Shown: one piece after another, positions 53,041-62,201 of the stretch
Layout: every line of letters starts with the position of its first letter
Numbering within the stretch: position 1 is the stretch's first letter
Origin: CADEEN01 sp963738425
GTDB lineage: Bacteria; Pseudomonadota; Gammaproteobacteria; Burkholderiales; Burkholderiaceae_C
Direction of reading: 5' to 3'
NCBI GenBank assembly: GCA_963738425.1
Contig: CAVTWT010000038.1
Coordinates: 1-64,000, forward strand
DNA: 64,000 nucleotides
Made by a program: the position numbers and the translations under genes
Notes under the pieces: generated by a model
Seen by the model: the letters and a program-made list of their open reading frames with translations, nothing else
Told to the model about the DNA's origin: nothing
Databases searched by the model: none

Positions 53041-54862
53041 TCAGTTGGGCAATGCGAACATGGTCAGCGAGCCGCCCAGTTCGGTGTACTGATTCAGTTC
53101 ACGGTAACCGCCCACGGCGCCCAGGCCGTCGGTGTCCTTCTCGAGGCCTGCTGCCATGCCGATGCCGGCCCAGCCGCCGATGCCCGAGAACACGCCGAGG
53201 TACTGCTTGCCCTTGTGCTCGTACGTGAACACGTTGCCGATGATGCCCGACGGCGTCTTGAACTTGAACAGTTCCTTGTTGATGTTCTTCGCATCGACGC
53301 ACTTCAGGTAGCCCTCGAGCGTGCCGTAGCAGGACAGGCCGCCCGCGGTGTTGAGCGAGCCGCTCCACACCGAGAACTTCTCAGCCTTGCTCTGCACGAT
53401 CTTGCCGGTGCCGGCGTTCCAGGTGATGTAGTTGCCCATGCCGCCATGGCTTCCCGGAGCCGGGAACATCGACAGCGTGGCGCCCACATACGGCTGGCCC
53501 GCGGTGTACTCGACCTTGAACGGCTCGTAGTCCATGCAGACATGGTTCGTCGGCACGTAGAAGAGCTTGGTGTTCGGGTCGAACGACGCCGGTTGCTGGT
53601 CCTTCGTGCCCAACGCCGCCGGGCAGATGCCCTTGGTGTTGACGTCAGGACCGTTCTTGGCCGTCGAGTACTTGGCCACCACTTGCGGCCGTCCGGTCTT
53701 CATGTCCACGTGTGTGGCCCAGTTGACCTTCGGGTCGAACTTCTCGGCGACGAGCAGCGCGCCGCTGACGCGGTCGAGCGTGTAGCCGAAGCCGTTGCGG
53801 TCGAAGTGCACCAGCGCCTTGGTCGGCTTGCCCTTGACGTCGATGTCGGCCAGGATCATCTCGTTGATGCCGTCGAAGTCCCACTCGTCGTACGGCGTCA
53901 TCTGATAGACCCACTTCGCCACGCCGGTATCGACATCACGCGCGAAGATCGTCATCGACCACTTGTTGTCGCCGGGCCGCTGCGCCGGGTTCCAGGTGCT
54001 GGGGTTGCCGGTGCCGTAGTACATCAGGTTCAGCGCCTTGTCGTAGCTGTACCAGCCCCAGGTCGTGCCGCCGCCGATCTTCCACTGATCGCCCTTCCAG
54101 GTCTTCAGCGAGGAGTCTGCGCCCACCGGTGCCATCTTGCCGTCGGTCCAGGTCATGGTCTTGGCCGGGTCGATCAGCATTTCGGCGTCGGGGCCGACGC
54201 TGTAGCCCTTCCAGGCCGGCTTGCCGTCGGACAGGTTGTACGCCGCGATGAAGCCGCGCACGCCCCACTCGCCACCGGAGATGCCGGTGATGACCTTGTC
54301 CTTGAAGATGTGCGGTGCGTTGGTATTGACGGCGCCGAGCTTCGGGTCGCCGTTCTTGGTGCTACCAGACCACCTTGCCGGTCTTGGCGTCCAGCGCGAC
54401 GAGCATGCTGTCGGCCTGTTGCAGCACGACCTTGCCCTCGGCATAAGCCAGGCCGCGGTTGACCGTGTCGCAGCACATCTGCGGGATCACCGCCGGGTCC
54501 TGCTTCGGCTCGTACTTCCACAGGATCTTCTGCGTGTCGAGGTCGATCGCGAAGACCTTGTTCGGGAACGGTGAGTGCAGGTACATCTTGCCGTCGATCA
54601 CCAGCGGCGAGCCTTCGTGGCCGCGCAGCACGCCGGTGGAGAAGGTCCACGCGACCTGCATCTTGCCGACGTTGCCGGTGTTGATCTGCTTCAACTTGCT
54701 GTAGCGCTGGTTGAACATGTCGCCAGCCTGCATCGCCCAGTTCTTCGAGTTGGCGATGTTCTTCTCGACGTCGGCATTGGCCCCGGCCAATGTCGGCAGC
54801 GCGAGCAGCGCCACGCCCACACACGACCACACGGGTCGTTTCGCTTGCCCAGAAATACGCAT
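53041..54862 (-). CDS. xoxF: Lanthanide-type methanol dehydrogenase XoxF, frameshifted
   Basis: About 607 residues. Signal peptide (1-30), vicinal disulfide CC (130-131, PQMCCDT), PQQ/metal ligands Glu198 (GISGGEWGVRG) and Asn286 (GTGNPSTWNP), catalytic Asp328 and the extra Asp330 in EWDFDGINE. That second Asp is diagnostic of lanthanide-using XoxF; MxaF has Ala there. The frame breaks after TGKVVW (54365) where one extra base gives TAG; the next frame resumes STKNGDPKLGA, so the protein is otherwise complete. First gene of the minus-strand cassette; XoxF5-like by overall look. Confidence 0.93.
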
Positions 54863-55369
54863 CGATGTCTCCTTGCTGTGAGTGACCTGAGCCCGGACGC
54901 AGGCAGGGTTGGAAAGCAACCGCCCTGACGTCCGCCAAAACTCGGCGCGTACCAAACCGCAAGTTCTGCGCCTGCTTTATTTGCCTCGACGTGTCCCGCA
55001 CGCGGTTGGGTTGCGGCGCGGCAGCGTCGATGCGGCGAAGTCCGGTCTGCATCGCGGGGAAACCCTAGGCGAAGCTTTGGCAACAAGCCATCGTGGAGCA
55101 TTGAGAGCCGCACTTGGCGCTAACGTGCATAGGGAAACTTCGCGTATGCGCGCCCACTTTGGCGAGCGGCGCCGCAGCCTGAAAAACGTCCACGGACAAG
55201 GTGCACCGAAACTGATGCAGCAACGGCGAGACACAGTGTTTCATTGGCGAACGGCGCTGTGTTGCAGCGCTGCGCACACGGCTCCCGCAGGCCAGCGGCT
55301 TGGCTCTTGCTTGCCGCGTAGCGTGCCAATATGGCGGCACGCTGGGGTGGTCGTGAGCGAGGGTGCCGC
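54863..55369. promoter_or_regulatory. Divergent control region between xoxF and moxR
   Basis: 507 bases between the two divergent operons with no supported gene. An AGGAGACA-like ribosome-binding site for xoxF lies at its left edge and GCGAGGG for moxR at its right edge. Regulatory sites for both the dehydrogenase and its maturation genes must lie here. I saw no confident -35/-10 pair or sigma-54 site and no strong palindrome. Confidence 0.6.
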
Positions 55370-56392
55370 ATGAAGAGAGACGACGAGGTGTTGGCCGATT
55401 GGCGCGGTCGCGCTTTGGCGCTCGAAGCCGAGGTGGCGCGGGCGGTGATCGGCCAGGCGCGCGCGATCCGCCTCATCAACACCGCTGTGTTTTCGCGTGG
55501 CCATGTGCTGCTGCAAGGCGATGTCGGCGTCGGCAAGACGACGCTGCTGCGGGCCTTTGCGCAGGTGCTCGGCGGCGCCTTCGCGCGCGCCGAAGGCACG
55601 GTCGATCTGATGCCGGCGGACCTCGTCTACTACACCTACATCAGCGCCGATGGCCGGCCGGCGGTGGAGGCCGGGCCGCTGATTCGCCACGGCGAGGATC
55701 TGGCGATCTTCTTCTTCAACGAGATCAACCGCGCGCGGCCGCAGGTCCACGCGCTGCTGCTGCGCGCGATGGCCGAGCGCAGCGTCTGGGCCTTCAACCG
55801 CGAGGTCAGTCTGCCGCACCTGCTGGTCTTTGCCGACCGCAACCGCGTCGAGCGCGAGGAGACCTTCGAAATTTCATCGGCGGCGCGCGACCGCTTCATG
55901 ATGGAGGTGACGATCGACGCGCCGGCCAGCGACGACGAGCGCCTGCAGCTCGTCTTCGATGCCCGCTTCCACGACACCGAACGCCTGATCGGCGGCCTGG
56001 CGTCGGCGATGGTGGCTCACACCGAACTCAACGCGGTGGCTGAAGCGATCCAGCGCAGCGTTCAGGCGAGCGACGCGCTGCAACGCTACGCGCTGGCCTT
56101 GTGGCGCGCCACCGCCGAGCCGGCCGCGCTGGGCGTGCAGATGCCCGACGTCGACACCCGCACGCTGATGCTCGCCGGCGCGAGCCCTCGTGGCATGAGC
56201 CTGATGCTGCGCGCCGCGCGCACGGCGGCCTGGCTGGCCGGCCGCGGCCACGTCACACCCGAGGACGTGCAGGCGGTGTTCGTCGAGACGATTGCCCACC
56301 GCCTGTGCTACCAGCCTGTGTATGAAATGCGCCGCCACGAGATCTCGCCGCTGCTGATGAGCGCCATCGTCGCCAAGGTGGCAGCGCCTTGA
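55370..56392 (+). CDS. moxR: MoxR-type AAA+ ATPase
   Basis: 340 residues. Walker A GDVGVGKTT (about 47-55), Walker B IFFFNEINRARPQVHALLLRAMAE, sensor region LLVFADRNRVEREETFEISSAARDRF, and lid domain to the end. MoxR/MxaR ATPases act with vWA-domain partners in methanol dehydrogenase assembly. It heads the plus-strand moxR-mxaSACKL operon. Confidence 0.93.
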   Translation: MKRDDEVLADWRGRALALEAEVARAVIGQARAIRLINTAVFSRGHVLLQGDVGVGKTTLLRAFAQVLGGAFARAEGTVDLMPADLVYYTYISADGRPAVEAGPLIRHGEDLAIFFFNEINRARPQVHALLLRAMAERSVWAFNREVSLPHLLVFADRNRVEREETFEISSAARDRFMMEVTIDAPASDDERLQLVFDARFHDTERLIGGLASAMVAHTELNAVAEAIQRSVQASDALQRYALALWRATAEPAALGVQMPDVDTRTLMLAGASPRGMSLMLRAARTAAWLAGRGHVTPEDVQAVFVETIAHRLCYQPVYEMRRHEISPLLMSAIVAKVAAP

Positions 56393-56398
56393 ATGGAC

Positions 56399-56475
56399 CC
56401 ACCCCCGAAGCGGCTGCGCCGCTTCCCCCTCAAGGGGGCCACGCCAGCGGCCGGGCGGAGCCCGTTCCGCGGCGT
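56399..56475 (+). repeat. Dispersed intergenic repeat, copy 3
   Basis: CCCCCGAAGCGGCTGCGCCGC, then TTCCCCCTCAAGGGGGCCACGCC and AGCGGCCGGGCGGAGCCCGTTC. It is similar to copies at 37521 and 49927 and lies between moxR and mxaS. Confidence 0.85.
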
Positions 56476-56522
56476 GCGCTGGGCAGTACACGCTATGCGG
56501 TGCGTCGTTTTGGCCACGTGCG

Positions 56523-57374
56523 ATGAACCTGCCGCCGGTCCCCGAATTGCACTACCGCTTGCCGACAGCGACGCGCGGCCATTTCCCCGGCCACCACCGC
56601 AGCCGTCACGGCGGCAACGGCTTCGAGTTCCGCGGCCACGCCAACTTGCTTGATGCGCCTGACGCCCGCCGCATCGATGTCCATGCGAGCCTGCGCGACC
56701 CGTTCGGCCGCTGGATCGTGCGGCTGCACAACCAGCGCGTGTCGATTCCGGTGGCCGTGGTCGCTGACCTGTCGGCATCGATGGGCGGGGCTGGCAGCGT
56801 GCACAAGCAGGCTGTGCTTGCCGACTTCGTCGAGAGCCTGGCCTTGTCGGCTTGGCGCACCGGCGACAGCTTCGGTTTCGTCGGTTGCGATGTCGCCGTG
56901 CGGCGCGACCTGCTGCTGCCGCAAACCCGCGCCCGCGGCGCCGGCACAGCGCTGGCGGCGTCGCTGCGCGCCTTGACGCTCGCCGGCCGTTCCGCGCACG
57001 GCCTGCGCGAAGCGCATTGGCACCTGCCGCAACGGCGCGCGCTGGTGTTTCTGCTCTCGGACTTTCACCTGCCGCTGGCCGACGTGGCCGCGGTGTTGGC
57101 CAACCTGGCGCTTCACGACGTGCAGCCTGTCGTGCTCTGGCCGCCCGGCGAGTTCGACCTCGGTGCGCAACATGGCTTTGCCGACGTGGCCGAGCCCGAG
57201 AGCGGGCAGCGGCGCTGGCTGTGGTGGCGGCCGGCTTTGCGCCAGCGTTGGCAAGCGGCGGCGCAGGAGCGGCGTGCGGCCTTGGTCCAGCTGTTCCGTG
57301 CGCATCGCCTCTCGCCGCTGTTCATCGAAGGCGCGTTCGACGCCGACGCGGTGACTCGGCACTTCATGACATGA
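56523..57374 (+). CDS. mxaS: MxaS (DUF58-type) maturation protein
   Basis: 283 residues. DUF58/vWA-like domain: RDPFGRWIVRLHNQRVSIPVAVVADLSASMGG with MIDAS-like DxSxS, then LREAHWHLPQRRALVFLLSDFHLPL. Belongs to the methanol dehydrogenase maturation set acting with MoxR in the cytoplasm or at the inner membrane. Overlaps mxaA by 4 bases. Confidence 0.9.
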   Translation: MNLPPVPELHYRLPTATRGHFPGHHRSRHGGNGFEFRGHANLLDAPDARRIDVHASLRDPFGRWIVRLHNQRVSIPVAVVADLSASMGGAGSVHKQAVLADFVESLALSAWRTGDSFGFVGCDVAVRRDLLLPQTRARGAGTALAASLRALTLAGRSAHGLREAHWHLPQRRALVFLLSDFHLPLADVAAVLANLALHDVQPVVLWPPGEFDLGAQHGFADVAEPESGQRRWLWWRPALRQRWQAAAQERRAALVQLFRAHRLSPLFIEGAFDADAVTRHFMT

Positions 57375-58240
57375 GGCTGCGGTTCGCGGCCGTGCTGGCC
57401 CTGTCCTGCGTGGGTGTTGCTCACGCCGCCACGCTGCAAGCCACGACCGAGGAGCCGCGCGCCTTCGGCCACCAGGTCGGTGATGTCGTGCAGCGCCGCA
57501 TCACGGTCGAAGTCCCTGACGGCCTGGTGCTCGACGAGAACAGCCTGCCGCGACCCGGCGCGCGTGGCCGGGCCTTGGAGCTGCGGGCGGTGCGTCGCAG
57601 CACCGGCCTACAGCGCACGCAGCTCGAGCTCGACTACCAGGTCTTTCTGTCGCCCGCCGAGGTGCGCACCCTGGAGCTGCCGGCGCTGACGCTGCGCTAC
57701 GACGGCCAGCCGCGTGCGCAGGAGGTGCGCATCGACGCCTGGCCGGTGACGGTCGCGCCGCTGGTGCCTGTGGAGGTGTCGCCACGCACCGGCCTGGGCG
57801 AGTTGCAGCCCGATGCCGCGCCGCCGTTGATCGACACGCGGGCGCAGGGCGGGCGGCTGCTGGCCTACGCGGCCCTGCTGACGGCGCTGCTGGCGTACCT
57901 GGCCGTCGTCTATTTCGGATTGCCGTGGTGGGGCGCGCAGCGGCGGCCGTTTGCCATGGCTTGGCGTCAACTGAATGATGAGCCCGCAATGCCGTGGCGG
58001 GAAGCCTGCCAGCGGGTGCATGCGGCCCTGAATCAAAGCGCGGGCGAGACTCTGTTCGAGCACGGCGTCGATCGCTTCACCGCCCAGCACACTGGCTTCG
58101 CGCCGTTGAAGTCAGACATCGTGCGCTTCCTGCGGTTGTCGCAGCGCGAGTTTTTCGAAGGTGGTGTGCGCGAGGCCAGCGATGAAGCCTGGCTCATGGA
58201 CTTCTGCAGGCGTTGCCGCAGTGCGGAGCGTGGCTCGTGA
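57371..58240 (+). CDS. mxaA: MxaA maturation protein
   Basis: 289 residues. Signal peptide (1-19), periplasmic beta domain (EPRAFGHQVGDVVQRRITVEVPDGLVLDENSLPRPG), a membrane helix at about 157-177 (LLAYAALLTALLAYLAVVYF), and a cytoplasmic helical tail. MxaA, with MxaK and MxaL, is known to be required for calcium insertion into MxaF-type enzyme; here the only dehydrogenase seen is XoxF. Ends in a GTGA overlap with mxaC. Confidence 0.9.
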   Translation: MRLRFAAVLALSCVGVAHAATLQATTEEPRAFGHQVGDVVQRRITVEVPDGLVLDENSLPRPGARGRALELRAVRRSTGLQRTQLELDYQVFLSPAEVRTLELPALTLRYDGQPRAQEVRIDAWPVTVAPLVPVEVSPRTGLGELQPDAAPPLIDTRAQGGRLLAYAALLTALLAYLAVVYFGLPWWGAQRRPFAMAWRQLNDEPAMPWREACQRVHAALNQSAGETLFEHGVDRFTAQHTGFAPLKSDIVRFLRLSQREFFEGGVREASDEAWLMDFCRRCRSAERGS

Positions 58241-59277
58241 GCTTTGACGACCCGTGGCTGTTGTGCCTGCTGCCGCTGGCACTGTTGCCGCTCTTGCGCC
58301 GGCCGGGACAGCCGATGTCCAATGGCTGGCTGGCGCTGGCGCCGCGAGATGCTGTGTCCACCGCCGTCGGCCGCGCCCTGCGCGCAGTCGCGGCACTGGC
58401 CATCGCCGCGCTGGTCGTGGCCATGGCCGGGCCGCACCGGGCCGAGTATTTCGTCGAGCGCACCGGCAAAGGCGCCGAGATCGTGCTGCTGCTCGACCGC
58501 AGCCGCAGCATGGACCAGGGCTTTGCGGGTGCCAGGCCGCCGGCGGGCGCGCGCACGACCGGTCCGGAAGCCCTCGACTACTACTTCTCGCAAGCGCCAG
58601 CGCGTCTGCGCGACTCCAAGGGCAAGGTGGCGCGGCAGCTGCTCACCGAGTTCACCACGCAGCGACCCGACGACCGCTTTGCGCTGGTCGTGTTCTCGAC
58701 GTTGCCGATGCCGGTGCTCGGCTTCACGCATCACGGCGAGGTGATCCAGGCTGCCATTGCGGCCGGCAACATCGGCCGCGGTTTGTCGGAAACCAACATC
58801 GGCCTGGCGCTCGAATCGGCACTCGGCCTGTTCACCGACCGGCCCTTTACCGGCTCGCGCATTGTGCTGCTGGTGTCCGACGGCGGTGACCGCATCGACC
58901 CCGATCTGCGCGAGCGGCTGTCGCACGAAGCGCGCAAGCATCGTGCGGCGATCTACTGGATCTACCTGCGCTCGGCCAACAGCCCGGGCCTGCGCCCCGG
59001 GCCCAACGATTCCCCGAATGCCATCGAGAGCGTGCCCGAGATGATGCTGAATCGCTTCTTCGAATCGCTCGAAACACCTTACCGTGTCTACGAAGCGGGC
59101 GACGCCGAAGCGTTGCGCCAGGCCATTGCCGACGTCAACCGGCTCGAAAACCTGCCGATGCGCTACCAGGAGCTGGTGCCGCGGCGCGACCTCGAGCCGT
59201 GGTGCCACGCGCTGGCGCTGGCCTGCGTGCTGCTGCTGCTGGCGGCCCAGCGGCTGGAGATTCGCCGATGGGCCTGA
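58237..59277 (+). CDS. mxaC: MxaC, membrane vWA-domain protein
   Basis: 346 residues. N-terminal helix pair (WLLCLLPLALLPLL and ALRAVAALAIAALVVAMAGP), vWA domain with MIDAS DRSRS (IVLLLDRSRSMDQG) and LVSDGGDRIDP, and a C-terminal helix (WCHALALACVLLLLAAQRL). GTG 58237 overlaps the mxaA stop. Part of the MDH maturation operon. Confidence 0.9.
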   Translation: MSFDDPWLLCLLPLALLPLLRRPGQPMSNGWLALAPRDAVSTAVGRALRAVAALAIAALVVAMAGPHRAEYFVERTGKGAEIVLLLDRSRSMDQGFAGARPPAGARTTGPEALDYYFSQAPARLRDSKGKVARQLLTEFTTQRPDDRFALVVFSTLPMPVLGFTHHGEVIQAAIAAGNIGRGLSETNIGLALESALGLFTDRPFTGSRIVLLVSDGGDRIDPDLRERLSHEARKHRAAIYWIYLRSANSPGLRPGPNDSPNAIESVPEMMLNRFFESLETPYRVYEAGDAEALRQAIADVNRLENLPMRYQELVPRRDLEPWCHALALACVLLLLAAQRLEIRRWA

Positions 59278-59810
59278 TCTCTCGCCGCACGACGCGTTGG
59301 GTGTGGTGGCTGCTGGCCGCGACCACCGTGGCCGCGGCTGTCGATGGCGCGCTGTGGCTGCGCGATCAGCGCCGCAATGCGCAGATCGTCAGTGGCACCG
59401 TGCCGGTCGATCAGACCGGCTTGCCGGCGCCGATGCAATTTGCCCAGGCCCATGCGCTGGCGGCCAGCGGCGCCGACGAGGCAGCGCTGAACCGCTACGG
59501 CACGCTGCAAGGCGACTCGCCGCTCGGCCAGGCGGCGCGCTACAACAGCGCCAACCTGCTGATGCGGCAGGCCGTGGCTTTGCGCGAGGCCGAGCATCCC
59601 GGTCAGGCGCTGGCGCTGATCGAACTGGCCAAGGAGCACTACCGCGATGTCTTGCGGCACGACCCTGGCCACTGGGACGCTCGCTACAACCTGGAGCGCG
59701 CGCAGCGCCTGGTCCCCGACCCCGAAGAGGCCGAGTTCCCTGCGGCGTCGGACCGGCGCGCCGAGCGTGCGGCAACGACGATGCGCGGCTATTCGCCGGG
59801 CCTGCCATGA
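59268..59810 (+). CDS. mxaK: MxaK maturation protein
   Basis: 180 residues. One N-terminal membrane anchor (TRWVWWLLAATTVAAAVDGALWL), then a TPR-like periplasmic region (AQAHALAASGADEAALNRYGTL, AALIELAKEHYRDVLRHDPGHWDARYNLERAQRL). ATG 59268 overlaps mxaC by 10 bases, and the stop overlaps mxaL by 4. Confidence 0.87.
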   Translation: MGLISRRTTRWVWWLLAATTVAAAVDGALWLRDQRRNAQIVSGTVPVDQTGLPAPMQFAQAHALAASGADEAALNRYGTLQGDSPLGQAARYNSANLLMRQAVALREAEHPGQALALIELAKEHYRDVLRHDPGHWDARYNLERAQRLVPDPEEAEFPAASDRRAERAATTMRGYSPGLP

Positions 59811-60715
59811 GCTGGACCCTGATGGCGGCCGCGTTGGCGCTGCTGGCCACGTTCGCGCAACCGAGCTGGACGCTCGAGCGGCCCCGCTTCGAGCATGTGG
59901 TCGTGCTCGACGTGACACAGAGCATGAACGTGCAGGACGAGATCTGGGAAGGGCGGCCGGTGTCGCGGCTCGAAGCGGCCAAGGCGGCGCTGCGCCAGGC
60001 GACCGAGTCGCTGCCGTGCGGCTCGAAGATCGGCTGGGCGATCTTCACCGAGTACCGCGCGTACCTGCTGTTCACGCCGGTCGAGGTCTGCGCGCACCGC
60101 GCTGAGCTGCGTGGGGCGCTGGAGCGCATCCACAGCCACATGGCCTGGTCGGGCAACAGCGAAGTGGCCAAAGGGCTGCACAGCGCCGTCGGCATCGCGC
60201 GCCAGTTGCCCGGCACGCCGTCGTTGGTTTTCGTGACCGACGGTCATGAGGCGCCGCCGCTCGATCCGAACCAGCGGCCGGCATTCGACGACAAGCCCGG
60301 CGAAGTGGCCGGCGTGATCGTCGGCGTCGGCGCCTTGAAACCGTCGCCGATTCCGAAGACCGACGCGCTCGGACGCCCGCTCGGTTTCTGGGGTGCTGAC
60401 GATGTGGCGCAGACGAACCCGCACCTGCCGAACCGCGACCTCAACGGCCGCGATGAAGTGCCTGCGGCTTCCCTCGGCGCCACGCGCGGCAGTGAACACC
60501 TGTCGTCGCTGCGCGAGGGCTACTTGCGTTTGCTCGCCAGCGAGAACGGCCTGGCGTTTGTGCGCCTGCGTGGCGACGAGGTCAGCGCGGCGCTGCGCTC
60601 ACCGGCATTGTCGAGGCCGGTGAAGACTGCAGTCGATCTGCGCACCGGACTCGCGGCGCTGGCATTGGTGCTGCTGTTATGGCAGTGGCTGCCGCGGCGG
60701 CGGCGATCAGCTTGA
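59807..60715 (+). CDS. mxaL: MxaL, vWA-domain maturation protein
   Basis: 302 residues. N-terminal hydrophobic segment, vWA domain with DVTQS MIDAS (VVLDVTQSMNVQD), LVFVTDGHEAPPLDP, and a C-terminal membrane helix (LAALALVLLLWQWL). With MxaA/K/L it completes the metal-insertion set; mxaD is not present. It converges on the minus-strand WS/DGAT gene, overlapping by 9 bases. Confidence 0.9.
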   Translation: MSWTLMAAALALLATFAQPSWTLERPRFEHVVVLDVTQSMNVQDEIWEGRPVSRLEAAKAALRQATESLPCGSKIGWAIFTEYRAYLLFTPVEVCAHRAELRGALERIHSHMAWSGNSEVAKGLHSAVGIARQLPGTPSLVFVTDGHEAPPLDPNQRPAFDDKPGEVAGVIVGVGALKPSPIPKTDALGRPLGFWGADDVAQTNPHLPNRDLNGRDEVPAASLGATRGSEHLSSLREGYLRLLASENGLAFVRLRGDEVSAALRSPALSRPVKTAVDLRTGLAALALVLLLWQWLPRRRRSA

Positions 60716-62185
60716 CTTGCGCTTGCGCGGCGCTGCGGGCGCACTCGTCTTGCGCGGTGCGCGCTTCTTCGCCGGCTTCAAGATCAGCCGCTCCAGCTCC
60801 TCGAACGCTTCGCCGGTGTAGACCGCGATGCGCTGCATGTGCGGCAGCGTGCTGTGGCAGCCGGTGAAGCCGAAGGCCATGCTGCCGGCGTAGCTCTGGC
60901 AGGTGATGTTGATCGCCTGGCCGTGCGTGACGACAGACACGGGGTAGTTGGCGAGCAGCTCGGCGCCGCGGAAGTACAGAGGCTTGTCGGGGCCTGGCAC
61001 GTTGGAGATCGTGATGTTGAACACCGGCCGCGTGCGCCCGGCCAGGCCGGTCAGCAGGCCGAGAATGGTCGGGCCCATCAAGGCGATGGTGTAGTTGGAC
61101 ATCGCGGCGCGCGGCAGGCTTTGCACATGCGACTTGGCGGCCTTGACCGAGGCGCCGATGGCGGCCAGGCGTTCGAGCGGGTCCTCGATGTCGGTGCCGA
61201 GCGTGGCGATGATGAAGGTGATCGCGTTGCCCGTGCCTTCATCGTCTTTGGGCCGCACCGACACCGGGATACCGGCGGTGAGCGCCCCTTCGGGCAGGTC
61301 GCCGCTGTCTTCGAGGAATCGACGCAACGCGCCACCGCACATCGCCAGCACGATGTCGTTGAGCGTGCAGTCAGCGGCGGTGGCCAGCGCCTTCATGCGC
61401 TCCATTGAAAATTGCTGTGTGGCAAAGCGGCGCTTGGAACGCACACGGCCATTGATCGTTGCTCCGGCCGCGCCGAAGGGAATGCGCAGATCGGTGTCGA
61501 CGTCCTTGGTGATGCGCAGCATCTTGCCGAAGGCCAGCAACAATTGCGGCACGGTGCCGACCTGCCCTCGCAGCGCTTCGATCGCGCCGGCCATGGCGTT
61601 GGCGAAGGTCGGCGCCTTGGTGTCGCGCTCGGGGTTCTGAGTCGCTCCCTTGCGGGACGACAAACCCGTGGCCCAGAACGGCGGCATCGACAGGCTTTTC
61701 TCCGGATCGGCGCTCATCAGGCGCTGCAAAAGCTTCATGCCGCTGACGCCGTCGATCAGCGAGTGGTGCATCTTCATGTACATCGCGAAGCGGCCGCCTT
61801 CGAGGCCTTCGATCAGCGTGCATTCCCATGGCGGTCGCGACAGGTCGAGCGGCTGGCTGTGCAGGCGTGCGATCAGCTCGCCGAGCTCGCGCTCGCCGCC
61901 AGGGTAGGGCAGCGCGGTATGGCGCAGGTGCGCTTCGAGGTCGATCTCGTCGTCTTCGATCCAGTAGTGAACCGGGCTCTTCAGGATCGACGACTTGAGC
62001 TTGCGGTTCCACGGTGCTTCGAACTCGCGGTGCTTGCGGAACTCGGCCATCAGGTCGCGCAGGAAGTCCGGCGGCGCGTTCTTCGGCAGCTTGAACGGCA
62101 TCAGTGCGCCGACATGCATCGGCGTCTCGCGCGATTCGGTGTACAGCCACGAGGCGTCGAGCGGGTTGAGTCTGATAGCTGTCAT
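60707..62185 (-). CDS. WS/DGAT-family acyltransferase
   Basis: 492 residues. Wax ester synthase/diacylglycerol acyltransferase family with the active-site motif HHSLIDG (His140-His141...Asp145), AADCTLNDIVLAMCGGALRRFL, and PVFNITISNVPGPDKPLYFRGAEL. Ends with a Lys/Arg/Ala-rich tail. Makes storage lipids from acyl-CoA and alcohols or diacylglycerol. ATG 62185 (MTAIRLNPLDASW) is preferred to an upstream in-frame codon. Confidence 0.93.
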   Translation of the reverse strand: MTAIRLNPLDASWLYTESRETPMHVGALMPFKLPKNAPPDFLRDLMAEFRKHREFEAPWNRKLKSSILKSPVHYWIEDDEIDLEAHLRHTALPYPGGERELGELIARLHSQPLDLSRPPWECTLIEGLEGGRFAMYMKMHHSLIDGVSGMKLLQRLMSADPEKSLSMPPFWATGLSSRKGATQNPERDTKAPTFANAMAGAIEALRGQVGTVPQLLLAFGKMLRITKDVDTDLRIPFGAAGATINGRVRSKRRFATQQFSMERMKALATAADCTLNDIVLAMCGGALRRFLEDSGDLPEGALTAGIPVSVRPKDDEGTGNAITFIIATLGTDIEDPLERLAAIGASVKAAKSHVQSLPRAAMSNYTIALMGPTILGLLTGLAGRTRPVFNITISNVPGPDKPLYFRGAELLANYPVSVVTHGQAINITCQSYAGSMAFGFTGCHSTLPHMQRIAVYTGEAFEELERLILKPAKKRAPRKTSAPAAPRKRKSS

Positions 62186-62201
62186 GAACGTTCCTGCAAA
62201 G

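Noticed and set aside
53041..54862. Calcium-type MxaF or Mdh2 assignment
   Set aside because: The Asp two residues after the catalytic Asp and the overall sequence fit XoxF; MxaF has Ala there.
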